Assembly (NCBI GenBank): GCA_017442315.1
Contig: JAFRZX010000155.1
Span: 1 to 58,804, forward strand
DNA from: Bacteroidales bacterium
GTDB taxonomy: Bacteria > Bacteroidota > Bacteroidia > Bacteroidales > UBA932
Reading direction: 5' to 3'
Length of the DNA: 58,804 bases
Shown here one piece after another: positions 33,574 to 42,420 of this stretch. A model generated the notes under the pieces. It was not told the DNA's origin. It saw only the letters and a program-made list of their open reading frames with translations, and ran no database searches. Positions within the stretch are counted from its first letter, which is position 1. Every line of letters starts with the position of its first letter. The translations under genes and the position numbers were made by a program.

Positions 33574-33603
33574 TTGTCAGTAAAAAGAAAAAGATTAACT
33601 TTG
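33574..33603 (+). promoter_or_regulatory. Promoter of the hemerythrin-LuxR pair
   Basis: TTG (33574-33576), 19 bases, TAACTTTG (33596-33603), ending 17 bases before ATG 33621. Good match to consensus. Confidence 0.65.
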
Positions 33604-33620
33604 AAGAAAATATAGATAGT

Positions 33621-34313
33621 ATGACAACAGAAATCCAGCGTATTGTCTTTTCCGAATCGATGAAGCTTGCAGACCTTATAGATGTCAATTACAAGCTTCT
33701 CAATGTCCTGTCCCGTATGGGAATCAGTCTGGGATTCGGAGAACATACGATAAGCGAAGTCTGCAGCAGGCAGGGAATCAATCTAAATTCCTTCCTTCTC
33801 ATATGCAATATATATACTTATGAGGGTTATCTACCTTCCGCCGACCTGATGACCGGTGCCGATTCCGTGACGATAGTGGACTATCTCCATAATTCCCATT
33901 CCTTCTATCTCGGCAAGGAATTCCCTGCGCTAGAGAGGAATCTGAAGGACATGGTGGAGCCTTGCTGCGACACACAGAAGAAGATTGTCGCACGTTTCTT
34001 CTCAGACTACAGGGCACAGGTCGAAAATCATTTCGCTTATGAGGAAGATGTTGTCTTTCCTTATGTAAGGGCATTGAAGGAAGGCCGTATGCAGGAGGGT
34101 TATTCCATCGAGCAGTTTGAAGAGAATCACAGCAACATAGATGAGACCTTGGGGGACCTGAAGAACATCGTCATGAAATATCTTCCGGAGTCATGCGACA
34201 CAGTTCTTCGCAATGAGGTCCTCTATAGGATATATCGTCTGGAGGAAGATCTGGCAAAGCATACTATAATCGAGGATTCGGTACTCATTCCGATGGTTAA
34301 CAAGATGGAGTAA
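33621..34313 (+). CDS. Hemerythrin-domain protein (iron-sulfur repair/NO-stress type)
   Basis: The product is 230 aa, cytoplasmic. The N-terminal part (ADLIDVNYKLLNVLSRMGISLGF) resembles the DUF542-like start of ScdA/RIC proteins but without an obvious Cys. The C-terminal hemerythrin-like bundle offers histidines and acidic residues for a di-iron site: YLHNSHSFYL, VENHFAYEEDVVFP, FEENHSNIDE and LAKHTIIEDSVLIP. It probably senses or repairs damage from oxygen or nitric oxide. It is 4 bases from the LuxR-type regulator and likely co-transcribed. Confidence 0.85.
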   Translation: MTTEIQRIVFSESMKLADLIDVNYKLLNVLSRMGISLGFGEHTISEVCSRQGINLNSFLLICNIYTYEGYLPSADLMTGADSVTIVDYLHNSHSFYLGKEFPALERNLKDMVEPCCDTQKKIVARFFSDYRAQVENHFAYEEDVVFPYVRALKEGRMQEGYSIEQFEENHSNIDETLGDLKNIVMKYLPESCDTVLRNEVLYRIYRLEEDLAKHTIIEDSVLIPMVNKME

Positions 34314-34317
34314 AGAC

Positions 34318-34923
34318 ATGAAGACCGGTCATAAGAAAGTTCTGCTCATCATTCCGTCCAAGATACTTGCGAGGGGAATGGAGGCTGTGCTCAGCGAGTT
34401 GGGCGAATTCAGGGTGGAAGGTATCCTTTCCGACCTTTCACATGCCTCAGAGGCCAGACTGAGGAATGTTGATGCGGATGTGATCGTGATAGATCCGATT
34501 GTGTTCGATTATGTGTCGCGCATGTCGGCGCGGTCACGTATCTCCGAGTATTCGGATGCTGCTGTGGTTGCTGTGAAGACTGTTCCGATGGAAGATGAAC
34601 AGATGAAGCAGTATGACGGCATAATAAACATGTATGACGATCCGGTCAGTGTGGTCAAGAAACTCAGGGAGTCTGTCATCGCTCATGAAGAGGCACCGGA
34701 TACAGACGACTATGATCTGTCGGCCCGTGAAAAGGAGATCCTGGTGTGCGTGGCAAAGGGTATGCTCAATAAGGAGATAGCGGATTTCTACAATATTTCC
34801 ATCCACACTGTAATTACCCATAGAAAGAACATTACCCGCAAGACAGGTATCAAGACTGTGGCAGGTCTTACTGTCTATGCTTTACTTAACAATCTTATTG
34901 ACTCCAGTTCTTTGGAATTATAG
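34318..34923 (+). CDS. LuxR-family response-regulator-like protein
   Basis: The product is 201 aa. The first 120 residues look like a receiver-related domain (VLLIIPSKILARGMEAVLSEL, DADVIVIDPIVFDYVS) in which the phosphoacceptor Asp is doubtful. The C-terminal HTH is clear: LSAREKEILVCVAKGMLNKEIADFYNISIHTVITHRKNI (about 132-172, LuxR type). It is paired with the hemerythrin gene and may regulate stress genes in response to that protein. Its 3' end overlaps the convergent nhaC-type gene by 6 bases. Confidence 0.85.
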   Translation: MKTGHKKVLLIIPSKILARGMEAVLSELGEFRVEGILSDLSHASEARLRNVDADVIVIDPIVFDYVSRMSARSRISEYSDAAVVAVKTVPMEDEQMKQYDGIINMYDDPVSVVKKLRESVIAHEEAPDTDDYDLSAREKEILVCVAKGMLNKEIADFYNISIHTVITHRKNITRKTGIKTVAGLTVYALLNNLIDSSSLEL

Positions 34924-36291
34924 ATCACCTTGCTTTCTCCTTCCGCCCATCATTATGGAGAGGATTGCGCATATGCCCATGATGAAAGGATAGTAGAGAT
35001 ATCCGATGATGGATATGGAAGATATTCCAGCAAGACCTGCGGCCATCAGCATCTGGGCTCCATAGGGGAGGAAACCTTGCACAAGGCAGGAGAAGGTATC
35101 AAGTATGCTTGCAGTCCTACGGGGATCCAGCCCGAACTTTATGGTGATGTCGCGGGCTATCCGGCCTACGGTAATTATTGCAATGGTATTGTTTGCTGTG
35201 CATATGTTGGCCATGCTGACCAGTCCTGCGATGCTGAATTCGGCTCCTCGCCGGCCTTTTATCCGTTTGGTCATTCCTGTTACAATGAAATCCAGGCCAC
35301 CGTTTGCTCTGACTGTTTCAAGCATACCTCCTGCCAGCATGGTTACTATGATCAGATCACCCATTCCGCTAATCCCTTCTCCAATGGAGACAAGCCATCC
35401 GTGCCATGACAGACTGCCCTGAGTGAATCCTATTACGGCATTTGTCAGTATGCCTATGGTGAGTACAGCCGCAACATCAATTCCTGATAGGGCCAGAGCT
35501 ATTACAAGTACATAAGGTGTGAGAAGAATCCAATCGATGTGTCCTGATTCGGGTGTAATACTGACTTCAGATCCTATTATGAAGTATATGACGGTGACAA
35601 CAGCTGCAGCTGGACCTGCGATCTTCAGATTTACCTTGAATTTGTCTGACATCCTGCATTCCTGAGTACGCGTAGCTGCAATGGTGGTGTCTGAAATGAA
35701 TGAGAGATTGTCACCAAAGAAAGCCCCTCCTACGATAATGCCGGTTAAGAATGCCGGGCTGGCATCTGTACCTCCTTCAATCAGCTGTCCGGCTATCCCG
35801 GCAGCAATTGGAACCAGAGCAACGATTGTCCCTACACTTGTGCCTATTGACATCGATATGAAGCATGACGCCAGGAACAGGCCTCCATACAGGAATCTTC
35901 CCGGTAGAATCCTTAATGCCAGATTTACGGTGGCTTCAATGGCTCCTATTTCCTTTGCAGTTGCTGCAAAAGTTCCTGCCAGAATGAATATCCATATCAT
36001 CAGAAGTACATTCTTGTTGCCTGCCCCTTCTGAAAAGCATGCTATGCGTTGTTCCAAAGTCTTGCCCCTGCAGATTGCTATCGAGTATATTGATGCAATC
36101 AGGAATGCAGCTGATATGGGTGTGCTGTAGAAGTCTCCTGTAATGACAGAAGATGCCAGATACATACATAGGAAGATGATTATCGGGCTAAGAGCAAGCC
36201 AGCCGTTGACCGGTTTTTCTTCCCACTTGTTCCATTGCCTGCGGAGGCTTCCAATCAGCTCAGATATATATTTATCAGGAATAATACCCAT
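34918..36291 (-). CDS. nhaC: NhaC-family Na+/H+ antiporter
   Basis: The product is 457 aa with about 11-12 hydrophobic helices. Typical stretches: WLALSPIIIFLCMYLASS at the N-terminus, FISMSIGTSVGTIVALVPIAAGI, GGAFFGDNLSFISDTTIAATRTQEC and FLPYGAQMLMAAG. It exchanges sodium for protons at the inner membrane, but substrates in this family vary (some take malate/lactate or arginine/ornithine). The TAnnTTTG box on the minus strand (36324-36331) lies 33 bases upstream of the ATG. Confidence 0.88.
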   Translation of the reverse strand: MGIIPDKYISELIGSLRRQWNKWEEKPVNGWLALSPIIIFLCMYLASSVITGDFYSTPISAAFLIASIYSIAICRGKTLEQRIACFSEGAGNKNVLLMIWIFILAGTFAATAKEIGAIEATVNLALRILPGRFLYGGLFLASCFISMSIGTSVGTIVALVPIAAGIAGQLIEGGTDASPAFLTGIIVGGAFFGDNLSFISDTTIAATRTQECRMSDKFKVNLKIAGPAAAVVTVIYFIIGSEVSITPESGHIDWILLTPYVLVIALALSGIDVAAVLTIGILTNAVIGFTQGSLSWHGWLVSIGEGISGMGDLIIVTMLAGGMLETVRANGGLDFIVTGMTKRIKGRRGAEFSIAGLVSMANICTANNTIAIITVGRIARDITIKFGLDPRRTASILDTFSCLVQGFLPYGAQMLMAAGLAGISSISIIGYLYYPFIMGICAILSIMMGGRRKQGDL

Positions 36292-36323
36292 ACCCTTTAT
36301 TCTTTAATATATCATAGATCTGA

Positions 36324-36331
36324 CAAAGGTA
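36324..36331 (-). promoter_or_regulatory. nhaC -7 element
   Basis: Plus-strand CAAAGGTA gives TACCTTTG on the minus strand. Divergent from the queH promoter. Confidence 0.5.
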
Positions 36332-36344
36332 AGTAAAAATATGG

Positions 36345-36352
36345 TATATTTG
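36345..36352 (+). promoter_or_regulatory. queH -7 element
   Basis: TATATTTG (36345-36352), 17 bases before the ATG at 36370. Confidence 0.5.
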
Positions 36353-36369
36353 CCGGTGCTGATTACAGT

Positions 36370-37050
36370 ATGGCTAAGAACAGAAATATCATACATGTGC
36401 CTATGGAGGAGAAGACGGTTCTCCTTCATACATGTTGCGCACCATGTTCCAGTGCCATCATTGAGGCAATGGTGCAGAATGGGATAACTCCTGTCATATA
36501 TTATTGCAATCCTAATATCTATCCCTACGAAGAATATCAGATCAGAAAGAATGAATGTACGCGATATGCCGAGTCTTTAGGGTTGGAGATTGTAGATGGG
36601 GATTATGACCATGATGTGTGGCTTGAAGCAGTAAGGGGACTGGAATCTGAACCAGAAAGAGGGGGACGTTGTCTCAGATGTTTTAAGATACGTCTTCTGC
36701 GTTCAGCGCAATATGCTCTTTCACGAGGTATCAGGGTCGTGACTACCACATTAGCTTCATCACGATGGAAATCTCTGGATCAGATAAACGAAGCAGGCCG
36801 ATGGGCGTGCGCCGCACTCGTTGGTGAAAACCAACTGGGGGTAGAACCATCAAAAGTTCTGGTCCCACCTGTCATATGGTGGGACCAGAACTGGAGAAAA
36901 GGTGGCCTTCAGGAGCGCCGCCTTCAGATAATAAAGGAATACGGATTCTATAACCAGCGATACTGTGGCTGTGAATTCAGTATGTCGCATGATGCCTTGA
37001 CCTCCACAGAACCGTCTCTGATTTCATCCGGAATGGACTCACGTGAATAG
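36370..37050 (+). CDS. queH: Epoxyqueuosine reductase QueH, with palindrome-containing insert
   Basis: The product is 226 aa and performs the last step of queuosine tRNA modification. Seen: LLHTCCAPCSS, IYYCNPNIYPYEEY, the CLRCFKIRL pair and CGCEFSM near the C-terminus, whose cysteines bind the iron-sulfur and metal sites. Between AGRWACAA and WWDQNWRKGG lie about 20 residues (150-174), where the family usually has only a few. That stretch is encoded by two hairpins (36820-36835 and 36856-36891). The C-terminus (after CGCEFSMS) is about 20 residues longer than usual and overlaps the convergent lipoprotein gene by 103 bases. Confidence 0.9.
   Translation: MAKNRNIIHVPMEEKTVLLHTCCAPCSSAIIEAMVQNGITPVIYYCNPNIYPYEEYQIRKNECTRYAESLGLEIVDGDYDHDVWLEAVRGLESEPERGGRCLRCFKIRLLRSAQYALSRGIRVVTTTLASSRWKSLDQINEAGRWACAALVGENQLGVEPSKVLVPPVIWWDQNWRKGGLQERRLQIIKEYGFYNQRYCGCEFSMSHDALTSTEPSLISSGMDSRE
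36820..36891. repeat. Two perfect hairpins inside queH
   Basis: GTTGGT-GAAA-ACCAAC (36820-36835) is a 6-bp stem with a GNRA loop. A 14-bp stem (36856-36869 with 36878-36891, GTTCTGGTCCCACC and its complement) surrounds an 8-base loop. The frame stays open through both. Confidence 0.8.
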
Positions 37051-37442
37051 GTATAGGATTCGCGAGAATCTTCGGTAGCAGTAAGTATCATCTTGCTGTC
37101 GCCGTCGAAAGTCACGTTATACGAACTCCCCCAAGCCGTATCATCCGAATAGCTTCCTGAGAGGACATTCCCTTCCATACTCCAGTTACCGGTATATTTT
37201 CTATGTCGTCCTTCCCCTATCTTCTGATACAGATCGAATGCCCCGGTAGAATTGAATGCCACATATATATCGGCTTGCAATTCATCATCAGTGTAGTGCC
37301 AGTCTCCTATGATTGACGGAGCCGTATTGACAGGAGTCACATCTTCCTTATCTTTACATCCGGACATCAGCATGACCATGCCGATCAGGATAATAGAGTA
37401 TAGTGTATTTTTCATCATGTACGATTTCATATGGTTCTTCAT
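36948..37442 (-). CDS. Small lipoprotein with lipocalin-like domain
   Basis: The product is 164 aa from ATG 37442 (MKNHMKSYMMKNTLYSII); the lipobox is MLMSGCKDKE. The body reads IIGDWHYTDDELQADIYVAF, YTGNWSMEGNVLSGSYSDD and VTFDGDSKMILTATEDS, the beta pattern of lipocalin-like lipoproteins in Bacteroidetes. It starts one base after the subtilase stop, so the two are one transcription unit at the end of the galactan PUL. Its last 103 bases are antisense to queH. Function unknown. Confidence 0.75.
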   Translation of the reverse strand: MKNHMKSYMMKNTLYSIILIGMVMLMSGCKDKEDVTPVNTAPSIIGDWHYTDDELQADIYVAFNSTGAFDLYQKIGEGRHRKYTGNWSMEGNVLSGSYSDDTAWGSSYNVTFDGDSKMILTATEDSRESYTYSRESIPDEIRDGSVEVKASCDILNSQPQYRWL

Positions 37443-37443
37443 G

Positions 37444-39543
37444 TTATAGCCACCCTCCGTTTGTTGCTGTAAACGGTCTTGAAACAATGGATATCTCCCG
37501 TGAATAATCCATTCCTCCGATACCATCATCTCTGCCGGGATCCTTTCCAACGGAAGAACTGATGGTGACCTTTCCGGCACCGGTCTTGGTACATCTGATC
37601 ACCAATGCTCCGTTTCTGATGAACGGTTCGCTCTCAAGTCCAAGAGAGGCTTTGGATCCGGCGTCTGCGTAGACTTCGTAGATACCTGACGGATTGCAGA
37701 AATCCTCAAGAGGTATTTCGGATGTCTCTCCGACCTTTACCTGTACAGAAGGGACGCCTTCGATGGCCATGAGGAACTTCCAGGCATCCACAGCTCCTGT
37801 TCCCATCTGACCGTAATATCTGTTAAGTGGTATTTCTTCGTAGTCTCCGGACTGGTCGTATGAACCTGTGGTGTAGTATCTTTTTGTACCGCTTTCAAGA
37901 AAACAATCGATGTCATTGACAGATGTAAGCAGCATGGATGTCATCTGCTCCCTTGTGAAAGTCTTTCCAAGCTTCTTTGCATAGGCTATTCCAAGTGCTG
38001 TTACTCCTGTTACATGAGGGCATGCCATGGATGTGCCGAACATATAGACATAATTATGGTTGTCTCCATTCAATGCCGGAGTATTCGGTGCCTGGCTTCC
38101 TTTTCCTGTAGAGAGAATGCATGTGCTGTATTCACCATAGATGCCTTGCCATTCCCCTCCGGGTGCTGCAATTTTGCATCCGGGACCATAATTTGTATAT
38201 CCGGCTGGGAGCCAGTCGCACCCTATGGCGGTCACACTGATGCAGTCGCTGAATGCGGCTGGATATATGGAGTAGGGATTTCCCATGTTTCCTGCAGCAA
38301 AAATAGCCATGTTGCCTTGCAATGACTCGTGATTGCTGTTGGCCGGATCCATAAAATAGCGCAGTGCGGCAGTTTCAAGCCTTGATGTCTGAGTATATGT
38401 TTCGTCGTCAGTGATTATATCGGTGTTACCGTAAGAACATTGCGCGATGCACGCTCCGTTGTCGGCAGCATATATGAATGCCAATGCGCATCCTGCATCA
38501 GATGCCTTGTAGGTGTAGGAGGCTCCGTTTATATCCTGTGCCTTGAATATCTGGCAGGACATAATGCGTACTCCGTCATTGCTTCCTGTGCCTCCGGCAA
38601 TGGAACTTATGCCTTTCCCGTTGCCGTTTTCAGCTGCTATTATACCGGATATATGTGTGCCATGACCACTTCCTGCACTCCAATCTATGGTATGAATGCT
38701 CCTTATAGCCTCGACAGGCGTACCGTCCATCCTGTTTTGTACATATTCCTCAGTAATTGCAGGAATATCAAGAAAATTGAATCCGTAGATGTCATCTACG
38801 AAACCGTTTCCGTCATCATCGATCCCGTTTGCCCGGATTTCGTTCCCATTGGTCCAGACGACGTTTTTAAGGTCTTCGTGCAGATAGTTGACTCCAAGGT
38901 CGAATACCGCTACTGTTATGCCAGGGTCTCCTCCTGTCAGACGCCATGCATCTTTTACACCTGCATCGGCTCCTGCGATTGCTGACTCTGATATCGAACC
39001 ATCATTGATGAGATTCCATTGCAGAGCCAGATAAGGGTCATTGAATGGAAGATCTGCTGAAGCCGCGCTTTTAGTCATTAATGCCGGGTAGAAAGGCATT
39101 ATGCCGGCAGGCTCTATGGGGTCTATGTATGAATTCAGTTGAATGGCTTTGACCTGAGGTTTGCCGGCTAACAGCGATGCAGCTTCCTTAATTGGAATGT
39201 CCTTGTCAAAGGTAACTCTGAACCACTTGTGGAGACCGTATTTTCTTGCAACCTCAACATTCTTAGGAACAATCGGTATCGCTGGCATGAATGACTTTAT
39301 CCGGATATCGGCAAACAGTTCTTCCGCAACCTCTTTACCCTTGCCTTCTTCTATTAGTTTTATGGTCTGTTCATCGACATGGAATAGCAAAGCCCCTTCT
39401 TCCGCCTGCTCCCGGATGTCCCCAAGCAGTTTTTCTGATAGAAGAGTGCTTGTGTCCGGATCTCCGGACGTGGTCTCAAGGTTTTCCTTGACACATGACA
39501 CCAGGATTGTCAGCACTGCAGTAGTAAGAACAAATCTTTTCAT
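37444..39543 (-). CDS. S8 subtilisin-family peptidase, lipoprotein
   Basis: The product is 699 aa from ATG 39543 (MKRFVLTTAVLTILVSC, lipidated Cys). A propeptide-like region (about 40-165) precedes the catalytic domain: Asp in ITVAVFDLGVNYLHEDL, His in SGHGTHISGIIAAENG and Ser in GTSMACPHVTG. A C-terminal beta-sandwich (SVQVKVGETSEIP, then ISSSVGKDPG) follows. It should be an active surface or periplasmic serine protease. Its position between GH53 and a small lipoprotein in a galactan PUL is unusual; it may attack proteins bound to plant cell-wall glycans. Confidence 0.9.
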   Translation of the reverse strand: MKRFVLTTAVLTILVSCVKENLETTSGDPDTSTLLSEKLLGDIREQAEEGALLFHVDEQTIKLIEEGKGKEVAEELFADIRIKSFMPAIPIVPKNVEVARKYGLHKWFRVTFDKDIPIKEAASLLAGKPQVKAIQLNSYIDPIEPAGIMPFYPALMTKSAASADLPFNDPYLALQWNLINDGSISESAIAGADAGVKDAWRLTGGDPGITVAVFDLGVNYLHEDLKNVVWTNGNEIRANGIDDDGNGFVDDIYGFNFLDIPAITEEYVQNRMDGTPVEAIRSIHTIDWSAGSGHGTHISGIIAAENGNGKGISSIAGGTGSNDGVRIMSCQIFKAQDINGASYTYKASDAGCALAFIYAADNGACIAQCSYGNTDIITDDETYTQTSRLETAALRYFMDPANSNHESLQGNMAIFAAGNMGNPYSIYPAAFSDCISVTAIGCDWLPAGYTNYGPGCKIAAPGGEWQGIYGEYSTCILSTGKGSQAPNTPALNGDNHNYVYMFGTSMACPHVTGVTALGIAYAKKLGKTFTREQMTSMLLTSVNDIDCFLESGTKRYYTTGSYDQSGDYEEIPLNRYYGQMGTGAVDAWKFLMAIEGVPSVQVKVGETSEIPLEDFCNPSGIYEVYADAGSKASLGLESEPFIRNGALVIRCTKTGAGKVTISSSVGKDPGRDDGIGGMDYSREISIVSRPFTATNGGWL

Positions 39544-39581
39544 TGTCATTTCTGTTATTGGGAATAAGAGCATTATATGTA

Positions 39582-40643
39582 TCAATCTTTAAATGGATCC
39601 AGAGCTATGGTAGGCCTGTTTCCGGAAAAAGCACCCAGACCATAACCGCCTGAGTATCCTTCCGGTGCCTGAGGCTCCCAATAGAAGACTCCTTCACAGT
39701 GTCCTGTCTCCTTGACGCCGGAAAGTAGATATGTGAGCATGTCCTTTGCCATCTGAGGTTTGCTTACAGGCATGCCGACTTCACATATGACCACATTCTT
39801 GCCGTATAGTTCATTGACCTTGGAAATATTGCTTATGCATGCGTCTGTAGCTGTCTTCCAATCTTCAGGATAGCCTCCGAGGTCATCGTTCCATGTGCAG
39901 GGATAAAGAGACATGCCTATGAGGTCATATCTGCCTCCATATCTTTCCAGCACGGGGAATATCCTCTGGTACAGGTCCAGGCGGTTGCCGCTGTCCAGAT
40001 GAACAATCACTTTACAGTCTGGATATACCGATTTTGCGGCATCATACCCGGCATTTGTCAGTTCAGTATAATTCTGTCCGTTTTCATATGCGCCTAATGG
40101 CCACATCATTCCTCCTCGTGTTTCGTTACCGACCTGAACCCATTCCACTTCCACACCGTTTCTTTTAAGCAGTGAAAGCACTTCTGTCGTATGGTCGGTC
40201 ACATCCTGCTGCAGCTGCATGATATCATGGCTCTCCCAGGCTGCTGGCACTGTCTGGTTGGCAGGATCCGCCCAGGTATCGCTATAGTGGAAATCAATCA
40301 TTATCCTCATTCCTTCTTTCTGAGCTCTCATTGCCTTTACCAGAACATCTCCGGCTGAACACCATCCTTCTTCAGGGTTGACCCATACCCTGAGCCTTAT
40401 GGCGTTGAATCCGATCTGACGCATCAATTCCGTACATTCGGTCTGGACTCCTTCCGAATTATAGAATCTCATGCCTTCATTCTCCATCTGCGTGACCCAG
40501 CTTATGTCAGCACCTTTGGCAAATGCGGTCTTGTCGGCCATAGGTCGCTGTTCTTCTGTCTTTGGAACATATTCCGGGTTAACACCTTTTGTGCATGCTG
40601 TAACAGCCAGCAGGATTGTCAATATGTATGTTATCCGTCTCAT
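39582..40643 (-). CDS. GH53 arabinogalactan endo-beta-1,4-galactanase
   Basis: The product is 353 aa, a lipoprotein by LLAVTACTKG. Family GH53 features: FAKGADISWVTQMENEGMRF, LRVWVNPEEGWCS, MIDFHYSDTWADPA, the acid/base Glu in WVQVGNETRGGMMWP, and the nucleophile Glu in VVICEVGMP. It cuts beta-1,4-galactan side chains of pectin on the cell surface. It defines the PUL as galactan-directed. SusE/F-like protein is 36 bases upstream and the subtilase 38 bases downstream. Confidence 0.93.
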   Translation of the reverse strand: MRRITYILTILLAVTACTKGVNPEYVPKTEEQRPMADKTAFAKGADISWVTQMENEGMRFYNSEGVQTECTELMRQIGFNAIRLRVWVNPEEGWCSAGDVLVKAMRAQKEGMRIMIDFHYSDTWADPANQTVPAAWESHDIMQLQQDVTDHTTEVLSLLKRNGVEVEWVQVGNETRGGMMWPLGAYENGQNYTELTNAGYDAAKSVYPDCKVIVHLDSGNRLDLYQRIFPVLERYGGRYDLIGMSLYPCTWNDDLGGYPEDWKTATDACISNISKVNELYGKNVVICEVGMPVSKPQMAKDMLTYLLSGVKETGHCEGVFYWEPQAPEGYSGGYGLGAFSGNRPTIALDPFKD

Positions 40644-40679
40644 ATCAGTATGATGAGGTTTCGCAAATTCTTGTATGTT

Positions 40680-42419
40680 CTATTTCCTGGTTACGGTATA
40701 TGTAAGATTGTCTGCGTCTCGGAGCGAGATGGCAACAGTGTGTATGCCCGCCTCGCTTACATTGATGACAGGACCATCAGAAATCAGCTTGCCTGAAGCT
40801 CCTCCGAAGGTTTCGCTGCCGATTGTTATTCTGATTCCGTCTCCTGCATTTGCAATGGTGCATTCGCATGACCATGTTACTGTGGCTCTGTCAAAAGAGA
40901 ATGTGCCTTCTGCATTTCCGTCCAGTACAGGGATGCCGAGAGTCGTTTCGCTCCAGTTCAATGTCCTCATGTCGACACTTAGTCTGGTTACGCCCACACC
41001 AGCCGGCCAGAATGTATATCCGGATGATGCCGGAGTTACAATCTTATATTTGTCTGTTTTGTCGCCTCCATAATTTACAGCTGAAGCATCATTAGGGGAA
41101 CTTGAACTGCTGAACACGAAATTCTGGTATGGCTTTGTCCAGGAATCCATGGAGAAATATCCTGAATATATGCCTTTTTTGTCTGCAGACCATAATGTGG
41201 CGGCAAGCGACTCCTCCCAGTAGGCTCCGTTGGACAGGTTGTCCCATGCATAGAAGACATACAGGAATTCGTCATATACGATTCCAGGATCAGGCTCAGG
41301 TTCCGGATTGACACCTCCTCCGCTTCCGTGGTCTCCTTCAAGAAGTTCCCAACTCATATCTTCGAAGTGGAGCTTCAGTGTGTATGTGCCTGCTTCTCCT
41401 GTCTTGATGCCGCTGAGACTGTTGCCGCTTGTCTTATGGAATGTGCCGTCGGGACCGGCTGCAAAAGAGAATGAACTGAGAGTGTACGCCGCATCTCCCG
41501 TCGTCTGGTCATAAAGCCATCCCTCTTGTGAAAGACCTATTTCCATATCGGCTTCCTCTGTTGTAAATACGCATTCCCATGTCTTTCTGTCTGAGATATA
41601 GGCCATCGGTACGGAGCTGCTGCCTATCGAAGCATTTACGGAGGCTATCGACATTGCTGTCCATTCCGTTGAATATGTGTTGAGGGTTACGTGATAGAAA
41701 CCCTTAGGGGCCGGGAACCAGTTGTTCCAGGCTGAACCTTCGGATGTAAGTAGAAAGGCTGTTCCTGTGGTTCCATCGTTATATGTGCCCCAAACAGTAC
41801 CGTCTCCTTCCTCGAACCAGAAATTGAGCCATTCAGACGTGTTGTATACATACCCTTCATACCTGCCATCATCTACGGATGGTATAGAGTCGATGACAGA
41901 AACCTTGTCAGTCCCAAGCAGCTTTACCTTGCTCATGTCTATAAGGAATCCTGTTACATGTATCTTTACTGCCTCTCCATAGCGCGGTTCAGTATTCGTT
42001 CCCAACGAAGTCTTCAGTCTTATGTATATCATGTGCTCTACGTATGGCTGCAGACCTAGTCTGGAAAGAATGACATTCAGCTGGCTTCCTGTGAATTGTG
42101 CTGATATGCTTCCTGCCGAAAGGACTGATTCCTGTACGTTTGAAAACTCAGGGTCAGGAGAAAACTGTATGGCATTCTGCAGAATATCTTCCGGTACGCT
42201 TATTTCAGGATTGTTGAGTGTGAAACTTCCTGCATCGTTCCAATACAAGGTCAGCATCAGTCTTGACGCATTTTCTTTGGTTATGATGATATGGTCGTCA
42301 AAACTGGATATGGCGGGAGTCTTGTCCGAATCAAGTCTGGCAATGAGCATGTCTCCATCCTTGGAACATGATATGCTCAGAAGCATCAGTGCCATTGATA
42401 TGTATATGTACTTTTTCAT
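40680..42419 (-). CDS. SusE/F-like surface glycan-binding lipoprotein
   Basis: The product is 579 aa from ATG 42419 (MKKYIYISMALMLLSISCSK). The N-terminal SusE-type domain (about 30-165) has MLTLYWNDAGSFTLNN and LSAGSISAQFTGSQLNVIL. Two or more beta-sandwich CBM-like modules follow, the last ones separated by a GSGGGVNPEPEPDPG linker (about 370-385), with aromatic-rich patches (WLNFWFEEGDGTVWG, YVFYAWDNLSNGAYW) that suit galactan binding. It ends at 40680. It lies one base after the susD stop, so the genes are tightly coupled. Confidence 0.85.
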   Translation of the reverse strand: MKKYIYISMALMLLSISCSKDGDMLIARLDSDKTPAISSFDDHIIITKENASRLMLTLYWNDAGSFTLNNPEISVPEDILQNAIQFSPDPEFSNVQESVLSAGSISAQFTGSQLNVILSRLGLQPYVEHMIYIRLKTSLGTNTEPRYGEAVKIHVTGFLIDMSKVKLLGTDKVSVIDSIPSVDDGRYEGYVYNTSEWLNFWFEEGDGTVWGTYNDGTTGTAFLLTSEGSAWNNWFPAPKGFYHVTLNTYSTEWTAMSIASVNASIGSSSVPMAYISDRKTWECVFTTEEADMEIGLSQEGWLYDQTTGDAAYTLSSFSFAAGPDGTFHKTSGNSLSGIKTGEAGTYTLKLHFEDMSWELLEGDHGSGGGVNPEPEPDPGIVYDEFLYVFYAWDNLSNGAYWEESLAATLWSADKKGIYSGYFSMDSWTKPYQNFVFSSSSSPNDASAVNYGGDKTDKYKIVTPASSGYTFWPAGVGVTRLSVDMRTLNWSETTLGIPVLDGNAEGTFSFDRATVTWSCECTIANAGDGIRITIGSETFGGASGKLISDGPVINVSEAGIHTVAISLRDADNLTYTVTRK

Positions 42420-42420
42420 C

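Noticed and set aside
36856-36891. Internal terminator in queH
   Set aside because: No U run follows and the reading frame continues to conserved Cys motifs, so it is better explained as an in-frame insert.
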